This document shows positions 33,692-46,800 of a stretch of 64,000 bases of DNA, piece by piece. The notes under the pieces were generated by a model, which searched no databases, was not told the DNA's origin, and worked only from the letters and a program-made list of their open reading frames with translations. A program made the position numbers and the translations under genes. Positions within the stretch are counted from its first letter, which is position 1, and the number at the start of each line of letters is the position of its first letter. The DNA comes from Calycina herbarum (Eukaryota > Ascomycota > Leotiomycetes > Helotiales > Pezizellaceae). Where the stretch lies: NCBI GenBank assembly GCA_001414485.1, contig LLEY01000102.1, positions 62,001-126,000 of the forward strand. The letters are read 5' to 3'.

Positions 33692-34020
33692 TGTAACAAA
33701 CCTAATCTGCTAGCCCTCTAGTAGTTATTCTTACCTGTAGTATATACAGGTGTAGCGGATAATTAGAGAAGTAAGAGGTAGTTCAATTGAAGATCTAAAG
33801 CTACAGAAGAGAAGAGAAGGAAAGAGGAGACTTCTAGAGGTCCTATAATATAGAGATAGCCAAGGAATCGATAAGTTATAGGAATGTTGATCCGTTTATA
33901 GAAATGGTTCCTAGCCTAGATAGGAATAGTTCTAGGCCAGGCTAGGAATAGCAGGCTTTGCGGACGCCGGCGAGCAGCCGTACGCGAGTCACGTGCTCGG
34001 CGGTGGCCAGGTCTGTAACA
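33692..34020 (-). repeat. E1 LTR, left copy (3' LTR in element orientation)
   Basis: Same 329-bp length as the right copy at 51,677-52,005. Its GC-rich end (about 33,958-34,014, containing CACGTG at 33,990) is identical or nearly so in both copies, while the AT-rich half carries the transitions. Confidence 0.93.
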
Positions 34021-34036
34021 TTACCCCCCCCTTTAA
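34021..34036 (-). other. E1 polypurine tract
   Basis: On the minus strand a run of A then G (seen on the plus strand as C-rich CCCCCCCTTTAAG) lies within a few bases of the left LTR. This is the expected place for the plus-strand primer of an element coded on the minus strand. Confidence 0.75.
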
Positions 34037-34099
34037 GTAGAGCTCGCCTGCGAGCTCTAAACCTACTACTCTATAGGTAATTTATCCTCGTTCTTATGA

Positions 34100-34350
34100 T
34101 ATTCCGGCTCGTCTATACTATCTTCCTAGCTCTGTAACTATTCTGCTAAGTACCTAGGAGGCCCTAGGAGAGAAGGATTTAGAGCGTAAAACTCTTGAAG
34201 CTTATATAAGTAGTCTATAAAGTTAGAAGCTAGGTACTAGGCTAGGTCTAGCTCGCTTTGTACCTATTAAACCCGGTATTGTAATTTTCTATAATAGCCT
34301 CTAGAGGCTAGTACTTAGTCTACATTCTATTCGTTATACCTATTAACTAT
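34100..34350 (-). pseudogene. E1 chromodomain relic
   Basis: The minus-strand translation, ignoring stops, gives RKLQYRV, then ASNFIDYLYKLQEFYALNPS and GPPRYLAE, matching the fungal Gypsy chromodomain pattern (Y.VKW..., W.PA.NF..., L.EFH..NP..PGPP). Stops sit where tryptophans are expected. It marks the C-terminus of pol. Confidence 0.7.
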
Positions 34351-34910
34351 AATAGGTAGTCCTGGTTCCTATAGCTGGCCTAGTAGCGGATTGTTAGGAG
34401 CTTTACAAAGCTTGTCTATAGAGATTATCGGCTATATTTTAATTATTAGAGGCAGGTCGACCTAGAAAGCGTTTCTAACCTTTTCTAGGACTATATATAG
34501 ACCAGCTATCTACTGGTCGAGCTTACGGCTTAGGCGGTCTATATTCCACGTCTTTATTAATACGTAGACCTTGTCGTCTATAGCAAAGTCTACTAGTCGC
34601 CGGTGCTTGTTTACTTACTTACGCTAGCGTTCCTAAGTAGCTTTAATTCCCTTATAGGCGGTTTCCTAGGCGCTGTGTATATAGGTTGCGTACGTAACTG
34701 CTTCGTCTCGTAAAAGCTGTTTATAGACGCTTATTAGCTCTTCCGAGCTCTAGCGGACCTAATTAAAGCTGGTACGTAGTACGTAACTAAGCTCGATTTA
34801 TATAGGCGGAAGAGTCGTCGAGTTCTAGAGAAGTATATCTTAAGCGTAGTCTATAATCGGCATTAGTTCGGACTAGTTATTCTAATAGTAGTTTATAAAT
34901 AGGCGAAGGC

Positions 34911-35093
34911 TGTGACGGCCCTCTACAAATGCACTAAAAGAGATGCTTGTAGAATGGTACCTGTATTCGAAGAAAACTAAACTAAAGAGAGAAGAGGAGA
35001 GTTGGTACGCTCTGTCTCTATTTATGTATACTAAGCGAGACTTCGGTAGAACCTCGGCACGTGATCTAGTCGTATGTGACTGGGACTGTCACA
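34911..35093 (-). repeat. E2 LTR, left copy (3' LTR)
   Basis: Matches 40,407-40,589 over its full 183 bp with a handful of transitions. Contains CACGTG at 35,058-35,063. Confidence 0.95.
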
Positions 35094-35112
35094 CCACCCC
35101 CTCCTTCAACCG
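35094..35112 (-). other. E2 polypurine tract
   Basis: The minus strand reads a GAAGGAGGGGG-type tract directly next to the left LTR, as expected for the 3' end of a minus-coded element. Confidence 0.75.
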
Positions 35113-35129
35113 GGCCCCCTCTAACTAAG

Positions 35130-38100
35130 CCGCTTTGTCTTCCGTAGCTATAGGGTCGTTACTCTCTAATTCGCTGTAATTGTCTCTTCCTGCCTCGTAC
35201 GCCTCTAGCCACAAAGGAAGAGCCTTTGGAGGCCCGTCAGCTGTTGGATTCGCTAAATAGAATTCCTTTAACATATGTAGCGAGTAGGCTATGTAGCGAG
35301 CTGGGTGCCAGTCAAGGTCCTCGTTATGGCCCTTCTACTTTAATCGGTAGTAAAGAGACTTCTATCGCGTCTTACTTGTAAGTACTTCCTTAACCTCCTA
35401 TTCTTCTTCTTTGTCGACGATAATCGGTGGAGGTGGTGCACTTACTTGTCTAGGCAGAGGATCGTCTGAAGCTTTGTATAACTTCTCTGGTACGAAGACA
35501 GGATGGACTCTAATAGAGGATGGTAACTGGAGTCTAAAAGCAGAGCCAACTTCCTTAAGGATCTTAAAAGGTCTAGCTATCTGGTGGTCTAACTTCCGGC
35601 TAGGTCTTTGCGTATTCTAGTCCTTTATAGTAACAAAAACTATATCGCCGACTCTAAAGTCTACTTCTCGTCTATGTCTATTCACGTCCTGTTCTTTCTT
35701 TTCTTAAGCTTTTACTATATTCGCTCGGCCGACGTCTAGTACTTCTTGAAGAGTCTTTGTAACTGTTGTAGCTTCTTCTTATGATAGCCTCTCTTATATA
35801 GTCGAGGGTTTAGGCGTATACTAGTTAAAAGACGTTCTTGGTAAGTAGCCCTTTTGTAATTTGAACAGGGACATTCTAATAGTACTGTGAGGCAGTATAA
35901 GCTGAGCGTGGTCTATTATTGGAAGTAGCTTTGACTAATTATTCTGGTAGTAATTTATGTACGGCCGTAAGCGCTGATCTAGGTACTGGTTTATAATTTC
36001 GGTTTATCCGTCTGTCTAGGTGTGATTTGCGGTTGAAAGTCGAAGCCGGACGCCGAGGATTCGTGTAAATTCTCGCTAGAAGGCAGAGATAAACTGAGGG
36101 CCTCTGTTAGAGACAATACTCTCTGGGATTCCGTGATATCGTAATACGTGCTGTAAGTATAGTCTAGCCATCTGCTCAGCCGTTACTTCCTTTTAGTACG
36201 GGATAGAGATAGATTGTTTAGATAATCGGTCGATAACTACGAATACGTTGTTAAAGCCGTGCTTGTTAGCTGGGAAGGATTTAAAGTCTATTACTACGTG
36301 TTGCTATGTACGTAATGGGACTGGAAGTGGGTGTAGATAACCAGGGGTCTTGTCTCTTGGCACATCCGCTCTTCGACATTTGTAACAGTTACGTACGTAT
36401 TGTGTAATGTTAGACTTTATATTTCGCTAGATATATCTCGAGCGAAGGATCTGGTAGGTCTTGTCTCGTCTAGGGTGGGCTAGCAGTACTTGGTTGTGTG
36501 CTTTACGGATCAGGTCTGTCTGTAAAGTATCGATATCTGGTACTATTAAGCAGCCTCGATAAAGCAGTAGGTCTTCCTCTAAGACGTACGGAGAGTCTTC
36601 GTCGTTCTTAGCCTGTAATCGTAAAGCTTGAAGTGTCTTAGTATCCTTATTTGCTTTACGGATTCGTTCAGAGAGCGTAAGAGACTCCTGGAAGTGGTCG
36701 TCGTCGACTGGAGCTAGCGTAATAGAGCTTATTTCGACCCCGAGGTCTTTAAGTGTTTCTATATCGACTTGTTCTTTCGTTAAGAGCGTACGGGTCTGGT
36801 ATTGTTCTTTCAGCTCCTTCTGAGTCTGTAACTCGTCTGTTTTTCGTGTTAAAGCGTCCGCCTTTCTATTCTCTTTTCTAGAACGGTATATTACTATAAA
36901 GTGGTATTCGGCTAAAGCTTTAGCCTATCTGGCTTGACGTGTAGTGAGCTGCTTTGTTGTTATAAAGTACTCGAGTACTTTGTGGTTAGTATAAATACGA
37001 ACTTTCTCGTATGTGCTTTATAATTCCGGTCTCTATTCTGTAAGCGAGCGTACGATTGCGAGCATCTCTTTATCGTGAATCTCGTAATTACACTCAGCTG
37101 AGGACATGACCTTACTAAAGTAAGCTACTGGGTACTATTCGCCGTCTGCTTGCTGTTATTGTAGTATCCCAGCGATTATCCCGTCTGAGGCGTCTGTCTT
37201 AATCATTGTAGGAAGCTCTAGAGAGTAGTGGCGAAGGACTGGTGCCGTCGTAAGGCATTCTTTCAGCTCCTTAAAAGCGTCCTAGTAGCTTTTGTCGAAG
37301 TTAAAGGGTATGTTGTCCTTTGTAAGACGTGTAAGTGGTTTTGTAATAATTCTGTAATTCCGTATAAACCTCTAGTAGAAGTTGCAAAAGCCTAGGAAGC
37401 TCTAGACGCCTTTTACTATATCTGGTGCTTGCTAATTCTAGACTACTATAACTTTTTCTAGATCTACTTTAATACCGTCAGTCCTGATAATAAAGCTAAG
37501 GTATTTTGTCTTCTCGACGTTAAATTCGCATTTCTTAATATCTACTTATAAGCTAGCATCTCGTAGTTGCTAGAGGACTTTTTATACGTGTTCCTCGTAC
37601 TCTAATATATTCGAAGAATAGATAAGGATGTCGTCTAAGTAAGCAGAGCAGAAATCGTCTAAATAGTCGAAAAGTACGTCGTTTATATACTGCTGGTACG
37701 TGGATGGTCTATTCGTAAGTCTAAAGGGTAGAACCTTACACTTATACGTTCTATAACGTGTATAGAAAGTGGTTAGTTCTTTAGAATTAAGATCTATTCG
37801 TATACGATGGAAAGCTTAACGGATATCGAGTTTCGTAAAGATACGAGCTTAGCTAATATAGGCTAGCGTTTCATCGATAAGAGGAAGTGGATAGCGGTCT
37901 TTTCGAGTAAGGTTGTTAAGCTTCCGGAAGTCGATATAAAAGCGTAATCTTCTGTCTACCTTCTTAATAAATAGTACTAGAGTAGCAAAAGGGGACTGGC
38001 TATACTCTATAAATCCCTTATAAAGGTTGTCTAAGATGTATTCCTTTATAGTAAGTAGCTCTTTAGTTGACATCTTATATAGTGGGGAATATCTAAGGGT

Positions 38101-39000
38101 ATCTGTTCCTTCTAGCTGTATTTTATAGTTGTAATATCGGTAAGGTAGTAGAGTATCTAAAGCTTCCTTTGAGAATATATCTATAAAATCTACGTACTTC
38201 TCTAGAACCTCTGGTGTTGCTATACGATCCTCTTCTCGTTTAGCTATAATACTGTTAATCTTGTATAAGCTAGTAGTGAACATCTTGCTGTCTTCCTGAA
38301 GTAAATAGTAGTATATTCCTACTATAGATATAGTAGAGATGTTGATTATTGTAGAAGGTTCTTGCTTTAGAAAGGGCTTTCGTCGATAGACTAGGGTAAG
38401 TACTTTCTTAGGTAATCCCTTAAGTTCCTGTTTCATAATCCGGTATTGTGCTTGTATAGAAGACTAGTAGTTGCTTTCGCAGATCGTAGGTACGTATTCC
38501 GGATGTTCTATTATATAGAGTTCTAGAATAGATCGGCTATTCTGTCTCTATAATTCGTCCGTTTCTATTGTAAGGTTACGAGCGTCTGCCTGATTCTGGT
38601 GAAAGAGCGTAGGGTCCTTGGGACGAATAGCTTCGCGTAAGAGGGGGGTAGGCTGCCGAGCAGAGAAGTAAGGCTTGAGTTCCTCTGGCTAGAGTAACTT
38701 TCGATGAGTTACGTCGATATTAATATAAAAGTATTCAAAGAATTTTCGGCCGAGGATGACGTCGTATAATCCCAGGTCTAGTAGAATAAAGGGCATGTTA
38801 AAGAATTTACAGCCATCTAATACATAATTAGAGAGGAGGTAGTGAGTAGCTTCTCCGCTAATCTCTCTGTTATATCCGCGAATCTTTATAGGTATAGGAA
38901 GTCTTTTTGTTTTAAGGTTATAGAACTTCGCTAAGTCGTAGCTGAATTAGGCGTCTATAAAAGAGAATGTATTTGCTCCTAGGTTACTAAGAGTAGTGGT
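35130..39000 (-). pseudogene. E2 pol relic: protease, reverse transcriptase, RNase H, integrase, chromodomain
   Basis: Read on the minus strand. A protease-like stretch (FIDA...) lies near 38,950 and GLYDVILGRKFF near 38,760. An open 195-codon piece (38,436-37,849) carries the reverse transcriptase N-terminal part with RRLRFYIDFRKLNNLTRKDR and PLPLIDE. The catalytic AYLDDILIYSS follows, with YLDD at 37,641-37,630. The integrase region (about 36,430-35,820) shows a CYKC zinc pair and VSDRGPQF. The chromodomain (about 35,420-35,130) shows WHPARYIAYSLHMLKEF. Stops interrupt at tryptophan positions and at some glutamines, so no polyprotein can be made. Motif order is that of Ty3/Gypsy. Confidence 0.9.
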
Positions 39001-39206
39001 TTATATACTGTATCTATTGATTGTTATTATACTAGGTAAAGTAAACGCTTTTCTACCAACTAATGACTATAGATTAATCTTAGAGAGATTAATCCTATAT
39101 TTACCTAAGAGGGAGTCTTCCCTTAGGTGTATTCGTTTCCCGACTCAGATCCAGCTTCTTCTTCTTTCTCTAGCTCGCTTAAGTCTACCTTCTTATGGAC
39201 TCTTAG

Positions 39207-40325
39207 CTATGGGCAGGACTTGATATGATGGCCGACTTCTCTACAGTTATAACATATGTCAGTAGAGGGGTGAATGCCAGCTGCGTAAGTAGGAATTTCT
39301 GGAGAACGTGTAGCTGTAGCTGTATTTATAGCTGTAGTAGGTAGATACTTGCTTATACGCTTTCTGGCCTTTTCTTCTACAATGTCTCGTAGGTCGTTGT
39401 CGACGCTACTAGCAAGAGTGTAAAAGAGGTCCATGTCTCTCTTAGCTTGAAGTCTGACAACTGTGAGGGCTTGTCGGAGGTTGATAGTTAACTTGTTAAA
39501 AAGGTCGTTAATTCTGTCTTGCTTTGGAGCCCTAGACTTGTCTGCCAGCTTCTGGAACTTTGCTCGAAACTCGTAGAACGTCTCTCGAGCCATTCGTAGC
39601 TCTTAGTACTTCTTATAGGCCTCGTTACGAACGTACGGACTAACTGCAATGTTGCAGAGGTAAGCTAGCATCTCGTTATAAGTGGTGAATCGGTCGTTAG
39701 TATCGAACTTGTATTTTAGGTAAATATAATCACGTGCTTAGCTAGTAGTGGCGCGATATACCAGATTTATCTTTGCCTCCTTAGATTCGAAGTAGTCGGT
39801 ATTAATATGTAGCTTTGCTATAATTTTAGTCTCCTAGGTGTCGTATGTGATCTGGTCGTCTTCTATCGTAAACGTACGTGGATTCTCTACTTTACTGGTC
39901 TTCTTAGAAGACTAGGCAGTAGGAGTGGATTAGGCAACCTTTTCAGCTTTAAGCTCTGTAGGGGTGTATTCACGGCGTGTGTGTATTTCTGCTGCTTAAG
40001 AGGTGGATCTAGCATTAACTTTAAGGTGGTGTACCTTATCTGTAAGAGTGGTTATCGTCTAAAGGATTTGTCGTAAGGCATCGTCGACTATAAGAGGAGG
40101 AGGTGACTTAGACTTTGCTACTACAGAAGAGCTAGCAGTAGCCTTGCCAGTAGGTGGAGGTGGTAGTGCTATAGCTCGGGAAGAGGTCTTGGTCTTTCGA
40201 GAGCTGGTGTTGATGGTAGGTAGCAAAGGTAAAGGTAAAGGTAGAGGCTCTTCGTCCGATTACTTATCGAGCTGGCTAAGGGAGGAGCGTCGTAACTTAT
40301 TACCGTGTACGAAGGGATTTGCCAT
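39207..40325 (-). pseudogene. E2 gag relic with CCHC zinc knuckle
   Basis: An ATG at 40,325 opens a gag-like frame (MANPFVHGNKLRRSS), followed by a Pro/Leu/Ser-rich segment and a capsid-like part. It is interrupted by a few TAG/TAA codons; the last 128 codons (39,593-39,207) are open. The C-terminus has the nucleocapsid knuckle CYNCREVGHHIKSC (C-x2-C-x4-H-x4-C). Gag would package the element RNA. The frame ends just after the knuckle at a TAG that may itself be a mutated tryptophan. Confidence 0.85.
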
Positions 40326-40406
40326 AAGATGAATATGTGTATTTTCGTTCGTCAGTTTTGGGATATTCGTATGCCTTCCCAGGCGAGAGTGTGAGTTTAG
40401 TTTTAG

Positions 40407-40589
40407 TATGACGGCCCTCTACAAATACACTAAAAGAGATGCTTATAGAATGGTACCTGTATTCGAAGAAAACTAAACTAAAGAGAGAAGAGAAGAGTTG
40501 GTACGCTCTGTCTCTATTTATGTACACTAAGCGAGACTTCGGTAGAACCTCGGCACGTGATCCAGTCGTATGTGACTGGGACTGTCACA
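40407..40589 (-). repeat. E2 LTR, right copy (5' LTR)
   Basis: 183 bp, partner of 34,911-35,093. It starts TATGACGG where the other copy has TGTGACGG, a G-to-A change at the terminal TG. CACGTG at 40,554-40,559. Confidence 0.94.
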
Positions 40590-40594
40590 AAGGC

Positions 40595-43098
40595 GTTAGT
40601 TAATCTACTAGTTTATATTCTTAGTTTAACCGTCGGTTTATACGTATACGGCCGTAGATAGCTTAATCTTAGTCTCTAGAATCCGGTTAAACTCTTACTA
40701 GAACTCTAAGACGAATTATAGACCGCGGTTAGAGATAATAGTATCTGACGGTCTATAATAGTACTATACGCGGTTGAGGTAGATCCGTGTAGTCTTTTTT
40801 ACGTTCGTAGTCTTTAGATAAGGGATAGAGATAGATCTCTTACTTAGCTAGCAGATAAAGATAATAATTATATCTATCCTAGACTTATTAGAAGGGAATT
40901 CCTTAAAATTAACTAATATATATTACTATAAGCGATCTAGGATAGACAAGGGGTTAAGGAGTCTAGAGAGGCAGTCTTATAGCACGTAAGAGCGACGGCA
41001 GGTCTAGCAGTTATAGACGAATCGTTATATATTCGAATAAAGGTGCGGCTAGTAGTAGTAGTCTATAACTAGCTTTAAGGTCTTAGATTATCTAGGGTAG
41101 GCTACTAAGACTTGATTGTAAACCTCGCTTAGTAAGCGTACTTTGAGATCGTCGTCCTTAGACAGGATAAGCCGTTCTTAGTATAGTAGGAGGCTATTAT
41201 AGGTTGTCTAGCCAGAGCGTTCGTCTGTAGCGTACTAGCGGAGAGCGTTAAAGCCTGTACTTATACGATTAGTCTATAGGATATCGTTAATTAAGTCGTG
41301 TAGTCTGTCAGCTACTCTAATAAGTGTAATATCTACGGAAGGGTCTAAGTCTAGGTCTGTAATAATCTACGAGTTGAGATTCTTAGGCTGTAAGAGGACT
41401 TATATATAAGTAGATATCTTTATTACTATTTAACTATCTACTTCTTAGTCCTAGCGAGTAAGGGAATCTGCTCGATTCTGACTACTAGGCTTATAAGTAA
41501 GTAGGAAGTTAAATTAAGAGAGGGTTTTAGCCTAGCGGGCTTATTAGCTAGATAAGGCTTTAGTTGTTATAAAGTACTCGAGAGCTTTATAGTCTAAAAC
41601 GACTCGTACCCGGTGTAGAGACCCTTCGAGCTCAGGTCTCCAGGCTTCTAGAGAACGTATAATAGCTAGTATCTCTTTATTATAAATCGAGTAGTTAATC
41701 TCAGCAGGTATTATTATCTTAGAGAAGTAAGCTATAGAGTGCTACTCTTAACTCGGCTATAACTGAAGGAGTATACTGCTAAGGACGCTGTTAGAGGAAT
41801 CGGTCTTAACTATAGACTTGTATTATAGATTAAAGTATATAAGAAGAGGTATATTAATAAGCTAGGCCTTTAGCTTAGAGAAGGCGTCCTAATAAGCAGG
41901 TGTCTACTAAAACGGCTAGTCTTTACAAGTTAGAGCTGTTAACAGACGTACGACTCGTCTATAGTTAAGAATAAACTTCTAGTAGAAGTTATAAAAGCTA
42001 AGAAAGGACTGAACACTATAGACTATAATAGAGCGTTCCTAGTTACAGATCGTTTCTGTCTTTTCTAGGTCTACTTTAATCTCGTTAGTACTTACGTAGA
42101 AGCCTAGGTACTTCGTACGAGTAATATTAAACTCAGATTTCTTAATATCAGCTTATAAGCTAGCTTTACGAAGCTGTAAAAGGACTTTACAAACGTGTTC
42201 TTAATAGTCTAGCTCGTTCTCGGAGTAAATAAGAATATCGTTAAAGTAAGTAGTATAAAAGTCGTCTAAATAGTCGAAGAGTACGTCGTTTATAAACCGT
42301 TGATATGTTATAGGTTTGTTAGTTAGTTTAAAAGGTATAACTTTATACTTATAGGCTCTATAACAGGTCTAGAACGTTATTAGTTTCTTAGACTTAGGGT
42401 TAATCCGAATCCGGTGAAAAGCTTATTATATATCTAGCTTTATAAAGATATAAGCCTTGCCTAGACAAGTAAGAGTTTCGTCGATTAATAGAAGAGGATA
42501 CTAGTTCTTATAAGTTAGGTTATTCAGTTTATAGTAATTAATATAGAACCGTAGAGAGCTGTTAGACTTCTTAATAAAGAGAATTAGAGCTGTAAAAGAG
42601 GCTTAGCTAGCCTTAATAAAACCTTTATAAAGGTTCTTAATAAGGTATTATTTTACAGCTCGGAGCTCGTCTGTTAACTAGTAGCGGAGGGGGCTATAGA
42701 ATAAGTCGTCTACGTTCCCGTCTATAAGTTCGATCTTATAGTTGTATAGGCGACGAGGGAGAAGAGTATCGGACGTAGCTTTAGAGAAAACGTCTATAAG
42801 ATTCTAGTAGGCTCTGGAGAGGCTTTCTTAGACCTGTAAGTCGTCTTTTTAATTCGTAAGCTTTTTTTCTATTAAGTAATCGATCTTATAAAGAGAGGTA
42901 CTAAAGGCTGTAGCTTCAGCGTCTTATAGGTTATAGCGATATATAGTAGTACCGATAACAGCGATGTCTACTAGTAGTAGGTTGAGGTATATATGTTTCG
43001 AGCGCGCTATAGAGGCTTTATAGATATCTAAACCTATAAGAGCGCGGTTTATATTTCGTAAGTTGTTTTAGCGGTTCTAGTACTCGCTATAACGTATA
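40595..43098 (-). pseudogene. E1 pol relic (integrase, RNase H, reverse transcriptase)
   Basis: The minus strand carries sequence parallel to E2 pol but more mutated. The stretch around 42,240-42,300 is visibly similar to the E2 reverse transcriptase catalytic region at 37,640-37,700 (shared GTCGTCTAAATAGTCGAA). Order from right to left is reverse transcriptase (about 42,650-41,900), RNase H (about 41,900-41,400) and integrase (about 41,250-40,600). Stops are frequent throughout. Confidence 0.8.
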
Positions 43099-43103
43099 GC
43101 TAG

Positions 43104-43375
43104 TATAATAGCCCGCTATTAGGAATGAGAGTTGCTAAGGTTACGTGTATACTAGACAGGATACGTACCCGAGTATTAGGAATGTCCGGTTCGGACCTCC
43201 GAGTCTATTATTATTATCTGAACCCTTTTATATATAGATGCTCTTACTCTTAGTATTAGGAAAGGTTAATTTAATCTTTTCCTTCGTGTTTAGAGCCTAG
43301 TATCTAAGCATGTTATTCTACGGAACGTACTTCTATATACCTCTTTTATAGTATTATCTATTTCGTACTATTATA
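43104..43375 (+). repeat. E3 LTR, left copy (5' LTR)
   Basis: 272 bp, same length as 49,071-49,342. Differences between the copies are transitions only. Confidence 0.93.
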
Positions 43376-43899
43376 TTAAAAGATTAAATTCTTCTTATTA
43401 GAGACGGCTTATTATAATATCTCACCGAGTACGTTAACGTTCTACATCGAATTCGATTTAGCCTAGATTTAGATTAGTATAACAATAACCTTAAATTACT
43501 AGTTTATAGATAGCTAGTAATATTAAGGTTTAATATCTATTAGTTAGCTAGTAAAAAGCGTATCCTCTAATACGTTAAGGAAGTAGAAGACGCTAAGGAT
43601 TCCTAAGACTTTAAATAACCCTCTTTGTATAGAGATTACTATATAAGGTTTGGAAAGTCGATATTAAGTTACTTAGAAGGCTTCTAAATCTACCTCTAAA
43701 CCCTCTCTAACAACATCGAGTATATTAAACTAAGGAGCGACCCTAGGTCCCTTCTAAGCTCTACTAGAGAGTGTTAAGCAACCTACTAGGGAAACTAGTA
43801 GGCCCCTCTCCGAATATGTACTAAACCGTACTTATATATCTAAATCTAAAAAGTTAAGAAATAACAAAGGTAAGGGCCTAGCCTAAAACCTTAGAGACC

Positions 43900-46800
43900 T
43901 ACAAGACTTTTCTAATATAGACAAGATATAGAGTATAGTATAAGGATTAGAAGAAGAACTTTAAAATAATAACTATCGGTTTAGATAGTTAGAATCTATT
44001 ATAAAAGAACTCTAAGAATAAACTAGAGTCTCTTAACCTTCTCAACCTAAAACCGACTATAACTCTCCTTCTATTCTAAGTACTATACTAGACCCCTTTT
44101 ACTTAAGGAGCAAACCTGCTCTTAATACCTTCCCTTAATAGCAGACTACTCTATATAACCCCGAATGTAGTCTGAATACCCTCTAACCTACTAAAAGCAA
44201 AATTACAGAAAAAATTAAACCTTTAGACAACAGCACATCACCTATATACTAATAATAGAAGATATTAGTACACGATAGACTTCTAGTAAATACCGATTAT
44301 TATAATATAAGCTTAACTCAAAAGGCTCTTATCTAGAGAATAACTACTAGAATCGCTAGGAACTATCTTAAGCCTCGATACTAGTCTAAGTCGATTTATA
44401 TTACTTTCTACGATTATTAAGATATAATTAAACTTTTAGATTTATATTTCTTAACTAGATACGAAACAGAGGATATATAGAACGCTTTCTAAGCCTTGTA
44501 GATAGGTGGAAAAGATTATACTAGAGAAACGTTTACTAACTTTAGAGGTTGCTTTTTAAGTATAGCTATACTTAGAGAGATACTAGAGTTAGAACAATTC
44601 TTCTATATATAAGAGAAAATTATACTATAGCTACGAAACTCAGCTGCTATACTTAAGAAACGTTAGAATTATAACTTTGTTAAAATAGTAGTAGATCTCC
44701 TAGCCTTAGATAAGAAACGACGCTAAAACACTAAGTTATATATAGCTAACACGACTAAGCTAGTCAGTATAAACACTTTAGTTAAAAAGACTACTTTTTA
44801 ATCCTTATCTAGTTTAATATTAAAACCCTTACTACCTATAAGCAGATCCTTCTCTACTATTTAGACTACTTTAAGAATATTTAAAACCACCTCTACTAGC
44901 GAACGCTAAAAGACTCTAGACCAAGTCCTAGCCAGTATAACGTGCTACTACTATAGTAAGCCTAGGCACTATAAAACCGACTACTCTTAACTACTTAGTA
45001 TTAAAGAAATAGTCTAAGAAGCAGACGAAGATAACCTATAAGTCCTTATAAAGTACTCTGATTCTACTCTAAATTAGAGGGAAAACGAGGCAGCCTAGGT
45101 AAAGACTCCTTCCTAGGCCTATATAAATATAATCTATCGAATCTCAACCTTTCTAGACTTATAGGAGGAAACTAATTCCTTACGAATATAACACTTAGTA
45201 TACATAGATACGATGTTAAAACTCGAGTCTTAATAGATATAGAAGCAAATAGATTCCTGTTCTTAAATCAACCCCTAGCTCTACAGCTATCCTAATTATT
45301 AGATATATAGATTCGAAAACTACTCTACTCGGTACCTATTCGTAGATATAATAGTAGTATTAAGAGTAAAGTAACATAGTTTATACAACTATATTTAAAC
45401 CTAGATCGACGTCGTATCCGAAATTACCTCTTTATTATCCTAGACCTTAGATAATAAAACCTAATTATTAGAAATAAATAGTTAAAACATTTTAATATTC
45501 TCCTTAACCCTACTAGGAATTAACTTATTTAGCTAGCCAAAACCCTACCGACTCCTTACTTCAGAAAGGAAATCTTACTTTCTCTAACTTCTAGCTAGAA
45601 CTAGAAGTCTTATTTAAATATATAGTTAGATATAAACTAAAGAGATTACACCCTCTATTAAGATAAAAAGCAAAGGAATAGTAAGCTCTTAGCTAAGTTA
45701 TTACTATTATCTACGATATTAACTCTTAATATCTACCCCTCTAACTCTACTCTAAATACCCTCTAACCTACTAGTATAGCTTAGATAGATCGGACCCTAT
45801 ACTCTTTTATTAGTAAAATAAGTATAAATACTTTATATTTTAATATAAGACGACTCGATACTGAGTTCTTTATAATAAGTATCTACGAATTAGATCAGAT
45901 TATCAACGAAAGATTAGCTCTACCCTTAGATAATACTAAGACTACGGACCTAATATAGTCCCGACTCTCTTAATATTACTTGTTATTCTAAGATGTGTTC
46001 TTAAAAGTAGCCTTGGATAAACTTCTCTCTTACTGCGTATATAACTATAAAATCACCTTAAACAAACCTCTTTCTATCTCCTACTCCCTACTATATCGAT
46101 AGTTAACTATAGAGCTATAAGCGACGAAAGAGTACCTTATTAATAATTTAAATAAAGGATTTATTATTAATAGTAATAGTCCTTTCACCTTACTAGTACT
46201 CTTCGTTAAAAAGCCTAATAGTAATAAGCTACGGTTCTATATCGATTATTAGAAGCTAAATACTCTTACCTAAAACAACCTCTACTTGATTCTTTATATC
46301 AACGAACTCTTTTCAAGATTAAGGAAAGCTAAGATCTTTACTAAGTTAGATATATACTAAGCTTTCTATCGTATCTAAATAGACTCCGACTTAGAGAAGA
46401 TAACTACGTTTAAGACTAGGTATAGAATATATAAATATAAGGTCCTTCCTTTTAGACTCTATAATAGACCCACTACCTACTAACGTTATATAAACAACGT
46501 CTTAATTAAATATCTAGATAACTTCTATATCGCTTACTTAAACGATATATTAATTTATTTAAATAGTATTAAAGAATATAAGAAATAAGTTAGGAAGGTC
46601 CTAAATCAGCTCTAAGAAGTAGAACTCTAAGTAGATATTAAGAAAAGCGAATTTAGTATTATCTAAGTTAAATATCTTAGTTATATATTAACTACAAAAG
46701 GACTTAAAGTAGACCCTAAGAAAGTAGAACCTCTATATAACTAAGCCTAACCTAGTACTATAATAGGTATAAAGTCCTACCTAAGCTTTTATAGTTTCTA

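Larger units (their letters stand above)
34911..40589 (-). mobile_element. E2: Ty3/Gypsy chromovirus nested in E1
   Basis: 183-bp LTRs at 34,911-35,093 and 40,407-40,589, beginning TGTGACGG (TATGACGG in the right copy) and ending CTGTCACA. Target duplication AAGGC at 34,906-34,910 and 40,590-40,594. Total 5,679 bp, coded on the minus strand. About six transitions separate the LTRs. The least mutated element of the block: long pieces of gag and reverse transcriptase remain open, but every essential domain has at least one TAG or TAA. Confidence 0.95.

Noticed and set aside
34943..35128. Small ORF in the E2 LTR
   Set aside because: It lies in the 183-bp LTR and continues into the polypurine tract; a repeat feature, not a gene.
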